From Baffinella frigidus (Eukaryota > Cryptophyceae > Cryptomonadales > Baffinellaceae), in assembly GCA_026770585.1 (NCBI GenBank), contig MU646532.1, positions 103,489 through 116,666 of the forward strand: a DNA stretch of 13,178 bases, written 5' to 3'. Numbering within the stretch: position 1 is the first letter of the stretch; each line of letters begins with the position of its first letter. Under the pieces are notes generated by a model. That model made no database searches. It saw nothing but the letters and a program-made list of their open reading frames with translations, and was not told where the DNA came from. Positions 11,097 through 13,178 of the stretch are shown here, piece after piece. The position numbers were made by a program, and so were the translations under genes.

Positions 11097-11107
11097 CCAT
11101 GAATTCG

Positions 11108-11202
11108 TCCTTTAGGTCCTTTAGGTTCTTCGAGCTCCCAACATAGGCGGACACCTTGAGGTCCTTTAGGTTTTAATTTCTCCCAACATATGCCAACGCC
11201 GT
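11108..11202 (+). repeat. Family D repeats D7, type 1 followed by type 2, truncated
   Basis: Type 1 (11108-11153) breaks off after GGCGGACACC and is directly followed by a type 2 copy starting GAGGTCCTTTAGGTTTTAAT, which ends after ATGCCAACG. The 11203-11389 interval that follows holds nothing recognisable. Confidence 0.65.
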
Positions 11203-11389
11203 TATCACGCTGATTTCGTTGATTTCGTGTTCATTAGACAGGATTGTCGGTGTCAGCCCGTGCCTTTCCCAAGCTAGGACCGGGTCGGCCTTGCTTCCCA
11301 AATAGAGCATTGGGCTCCGCCCGCTGTGGTTCAAGGGGCCGCTCCCGATGGATCGCGCTTCAGGCCGTCAGGCCAAACGGCCAGACTGG

Positions 11390-11470
11390 CACTTTAGGTC
11401 CTTTAGGTTTTAATTTCTCCCAACATATGCCAACGACACGCCCTTCCGTAGAAAGGACTGCAGAAAAACT
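11390..11470 (+). repeat. Family D repeat, copy D8 (type 2)
   Basis: ACTTTAGGTCCTTTAGG then TTTTAATTTCTCCCAACATA, CAACGACACGCCCTTCCGTA and GAAAGGACTGCAG. The interval 11471-11606 after it is presumed to be upstream DNA of the collagen-like gene; it contains a GAGTT(G/A)CTTTACACT direct repeat (about 11499-11526) and no clear TATA box. Confidence 0.65.
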
Positions 11471-11606
11471 TATTGACGCCCTTTTTGGTGCCTTCCGTGA
11501 GTTGCTTTACACTGAGTTACTTTACACATGGTAAAAGTTGAGGATAGGCAACTTTTCGCGATGAGTCAACTTTCCACGAAGGGTTGGCGAGCAGGCAGGC
11601 GGCGGG

Positions 11607-13012
11607 ATGAGGCCCGCGCTGCTAACGGGCGCCCTCGGGTTGACGATCGCGGTGCTGGGCTGCGTCACCATCTCCTTCGCCGTCCAGGTCCCGCTCCAGC
11701 GCCGCCTCTGGGCAGCCGCAGCCGCGTGCAACACCAGCTTCTCTGGGCCTCGGGACCTGCTCGTTTTTTCCTCTTGGGAGGGTGGCTGGGCTGCCGGGCG
11801 GACGCCTTCCCGGTTGGTGCGAGCGTAGCTGCACTCGACCTGCAGCGTGGAAACCCTGCCCCCCCCCTCTCCTGCGCACGCAGTCGGTGTTGACCCAGTG
11901 CATGGCAGCTCAAGTCTGCCCGAAAAGCGGCAGCCCGATTGCATGGCTGGAGCGAGACATCAGCTGTGCACCAGGAGAGGCTCACCAGCAGGCTGTCCCC
12001 AGGCTGTCTGCTAGCACAATTCTAGCGTGTCTGAAATGAGAATGTCATGTGGCAGGGCAATGGGGGCGCGGCGGAGCTGGAGGCGTTCCCTGTGAACGCG
12101 GGGCTGGGTACGGTACAGTCGCTGAACCAATACGCGGTCACGGGCAACGTCAATCTACCGGAGGGTCACGCGAGCTCTCCCAAGGGGATCGTCCTGCAGT
12201 TCCCTGGCGCCGAGGTGCGAGCCACCGTGCTGGAGGGCGTTGCTCGCTGCTCGTTTGATGTGACGTGGGTGTGGCGTGGCGCTGCGCTCTTCACTCCAAA
12301 CCAGACCCTGCACTCGATGCAACAGGAGGGGGGAGATGAGGATGGTGGGCTGCACCAGCGTCTCTCTGACGCTACTGGTTTGCTGGTGGTGGTTTGGCAG
12401 GAGGCGGCAGAGGACAACACGGAGGACGACGGGGAGCAAATCCCAGCGGCCGCGAAGAGCCAGGAGAAGAAGGAGGTGCGGCAGGCGGACCGGCTGGAGA
12501 AGGAGCTGGCGCAGACGAAGGCGACGAGCCAGCAGGTGGACGAGCAGATCCGGGAGCTGAAGCGGTGGATCCGGGACCGGACGGACGTGACGGTGCGCAA
12601 GGTGCAGGAGCAGAACGCGATCCTCACCAACAAGATCACCCTCGTCCCGCTCACCCCCGGCCCGCGCGGGCCCACGGGGCTGCCTGGCTTGCCAGGCAAG
12701 AATGGGGTCAATGGGGAGTCGGTAACGCCCCGCCACCGTCCACCCATCCCCAAGCCCCGTGGGGCCTGCGCCGAGCCTACACCTGTCCGTCCCTAGGGCT
12801 GTTCGTCCTGCTGTCCGTCCCTAGGAAATCCTAGGAAATGCACCCGCACGGACAACACCCGGCGGCTGACGCCTCCCTGGTGTGCGCGATGCAGGGCGCG
12901 CGTGGACCTCCGGGACCGGGGGGCGATCCGGGCAGCAGCGGGCCGGTCGGGCCGCAGGGGCCTTCGGGGGCGCCCGGCAGGCCTGGTCCCTTCGGCCCCA
13001 CGGGACGATCAG
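11607..13012 (+). CDS. Collagen-like protein, 5' part, runs off the window
   Basis: Supported exons: 12056-12214 (53 aa), 12401-12721 (107 aa) and 12895-13012 (39 codons plus one base), all GT-AG and phase 0 until the last donor. The proposed first exon starts at ATG 11607, encoding MRP and then ~23 hydrophobic residues (to SFAV), a signal peptide or type II signal anchor. Its end is unsure: 11687 (CAG|GTCCCG, giving a 368-bp intron) or 11816 (TTG|GTGCGAGC), the latter possibly with a small exon at 11884-11913. Exon 12401 encodes an acidic start, then a Lys/Glu/Gln-rich coiled coil ([18 protein letters not shown] onward), then seven Gly-X-Y triplets. Exon 12895 adds 13 uninterrupted triplets in register. 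Anchor, coiled coil and collagen stalk suggest a trimeric surface or extracellular protein. Specific function unknown. Confidence 0.8.
12215..12400 (+). other. Probable intron of 186 bp, stop-free and divisible by three
   Basis: Donor GAG|GTGCGAGC and acceptor TTTGGCAG|GAG, with CTGAC at 12366-12370, 31 nt upstream of the end. Retention would keep the frame open and add 62 residues, so the protein may exist in two forms. The translation is unlike its neighbours, and splicing is preferred. Confidence 0.65.
12722..12894 (+). other. Intron of 173 bp inside the collagen repeat
   Basis: Donor TCG|GTAACG and acceptor ATGCAG|GGC, with CTGAC at 12866-12870. Removal joins GES to GAR and keeps the Gly-X-Y register, which is strong evidence for the splice. 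It contains a repeated CTGTCCGTCCCTAGG-like word. Confidence 0.85.
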
Positions 13013-13178
13013 GTGTGTTGCCCCAGCCCCAGCGTTCTTCCGTCCCCTCTGCCCTTGTTCGCTCCTCTCTGTCGCTGCCCGCGCCACCGTGCCAAGCAAC
13101 ACTTTTGGCCCGCGCACTTGAGCCTGCACATGCCTCTCGTGTGCGATCCCGTGTGCCTCCCTTCCTCCCTCCCCTCCC
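13013..13178 (+). other. Start of the next intron of the collagen-like gene
   Basis: Begins GTGTGTTGCC after TCA G, loses the Gly-X-Y pattern at once, and becomes pyrimidine-rich to the window edge. No acceptor followed by Gly-X-Y codons is seen before the end, so the next exon lies outside. Confidence 0.7.

Noticed and set aside
12155-12753. Two long minus-strand open frames (about 193-195 codons)
   Set aside because: They are antisense shadows of the GC-rich coiled-coil/collagen exons and contain no recognisable domain.

Overview
This window is nuclear DNA of a flagellated (ciliated) eukaryotic microbe, most likely an alga or other protist. The evidence is as follows: both genes are split by GT-AG introns; TTTAGGG/TTGAGGG heptamers (the plant/algal telomere type) occur at the left edge; one gene encodes the cilium-associated GTPase Rab28; exons are GC-rich; non-coding DNA is packed with short palindromic elements. 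I cannot name the species.

Layout. 1-540: degenerate telomere-like heptamers and a duplicated subtelomere-like block. 611-1613: palindromic element A1 and copies of a dispersed 'CCTTTAGG' repeat (family D). 2048-8615: a complete Rab28 gene of seven exons, 227 aa. Its introns grow from 105 bp at the 5' end to 3437 bp at the 3' end. The last exon, which carries the CVVQ prenylation box, lies 3.4 kb from exon 6 across a repeat-filled intron. 8616-11606: intergenic DNA made largely of palindromic elements, a 99-bp tandem duplication, a 22-bp minisatellite and more family D copies. 11607 to the right edge: 5' part of a gene for a collagen-like protein with a hydrophobic N-terminus, a charged coiled-coil stretch, then Gly-X-Y repeats that stay in register across an intron. 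It runs off the window.

Repeat families are named here by letters. M: ~157 bp, ends CTAGCTCTG...CAGAGCTAG, 5-bp target duplications, three copies. A: ~121-125 bp, ends TACAGGGGTACCTCG. B: exactly 100 bp, ends TCCCTTAAG...CTTAAGGGA, TA duplication, two copies, both nested inside other elements. C and J: longer elements that also end in TACAGG or a close variant. D: non-palindromic dispersed repeat, eight or more copies. E: ~138 bp, ends CCACCAGCCCTC. F, G, H, K: further long inverted repeats. I: a short direct repeat pair. None has a recognisable transposase, so they look like non-autonomous MITEs. Nesting gives a relative insertion order.

No operon, CRISPR array, rRNA or tRNA gene was found. 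The two genes are both on the + strand and show no functional link beyond possible roles at the cell surface or cilium.
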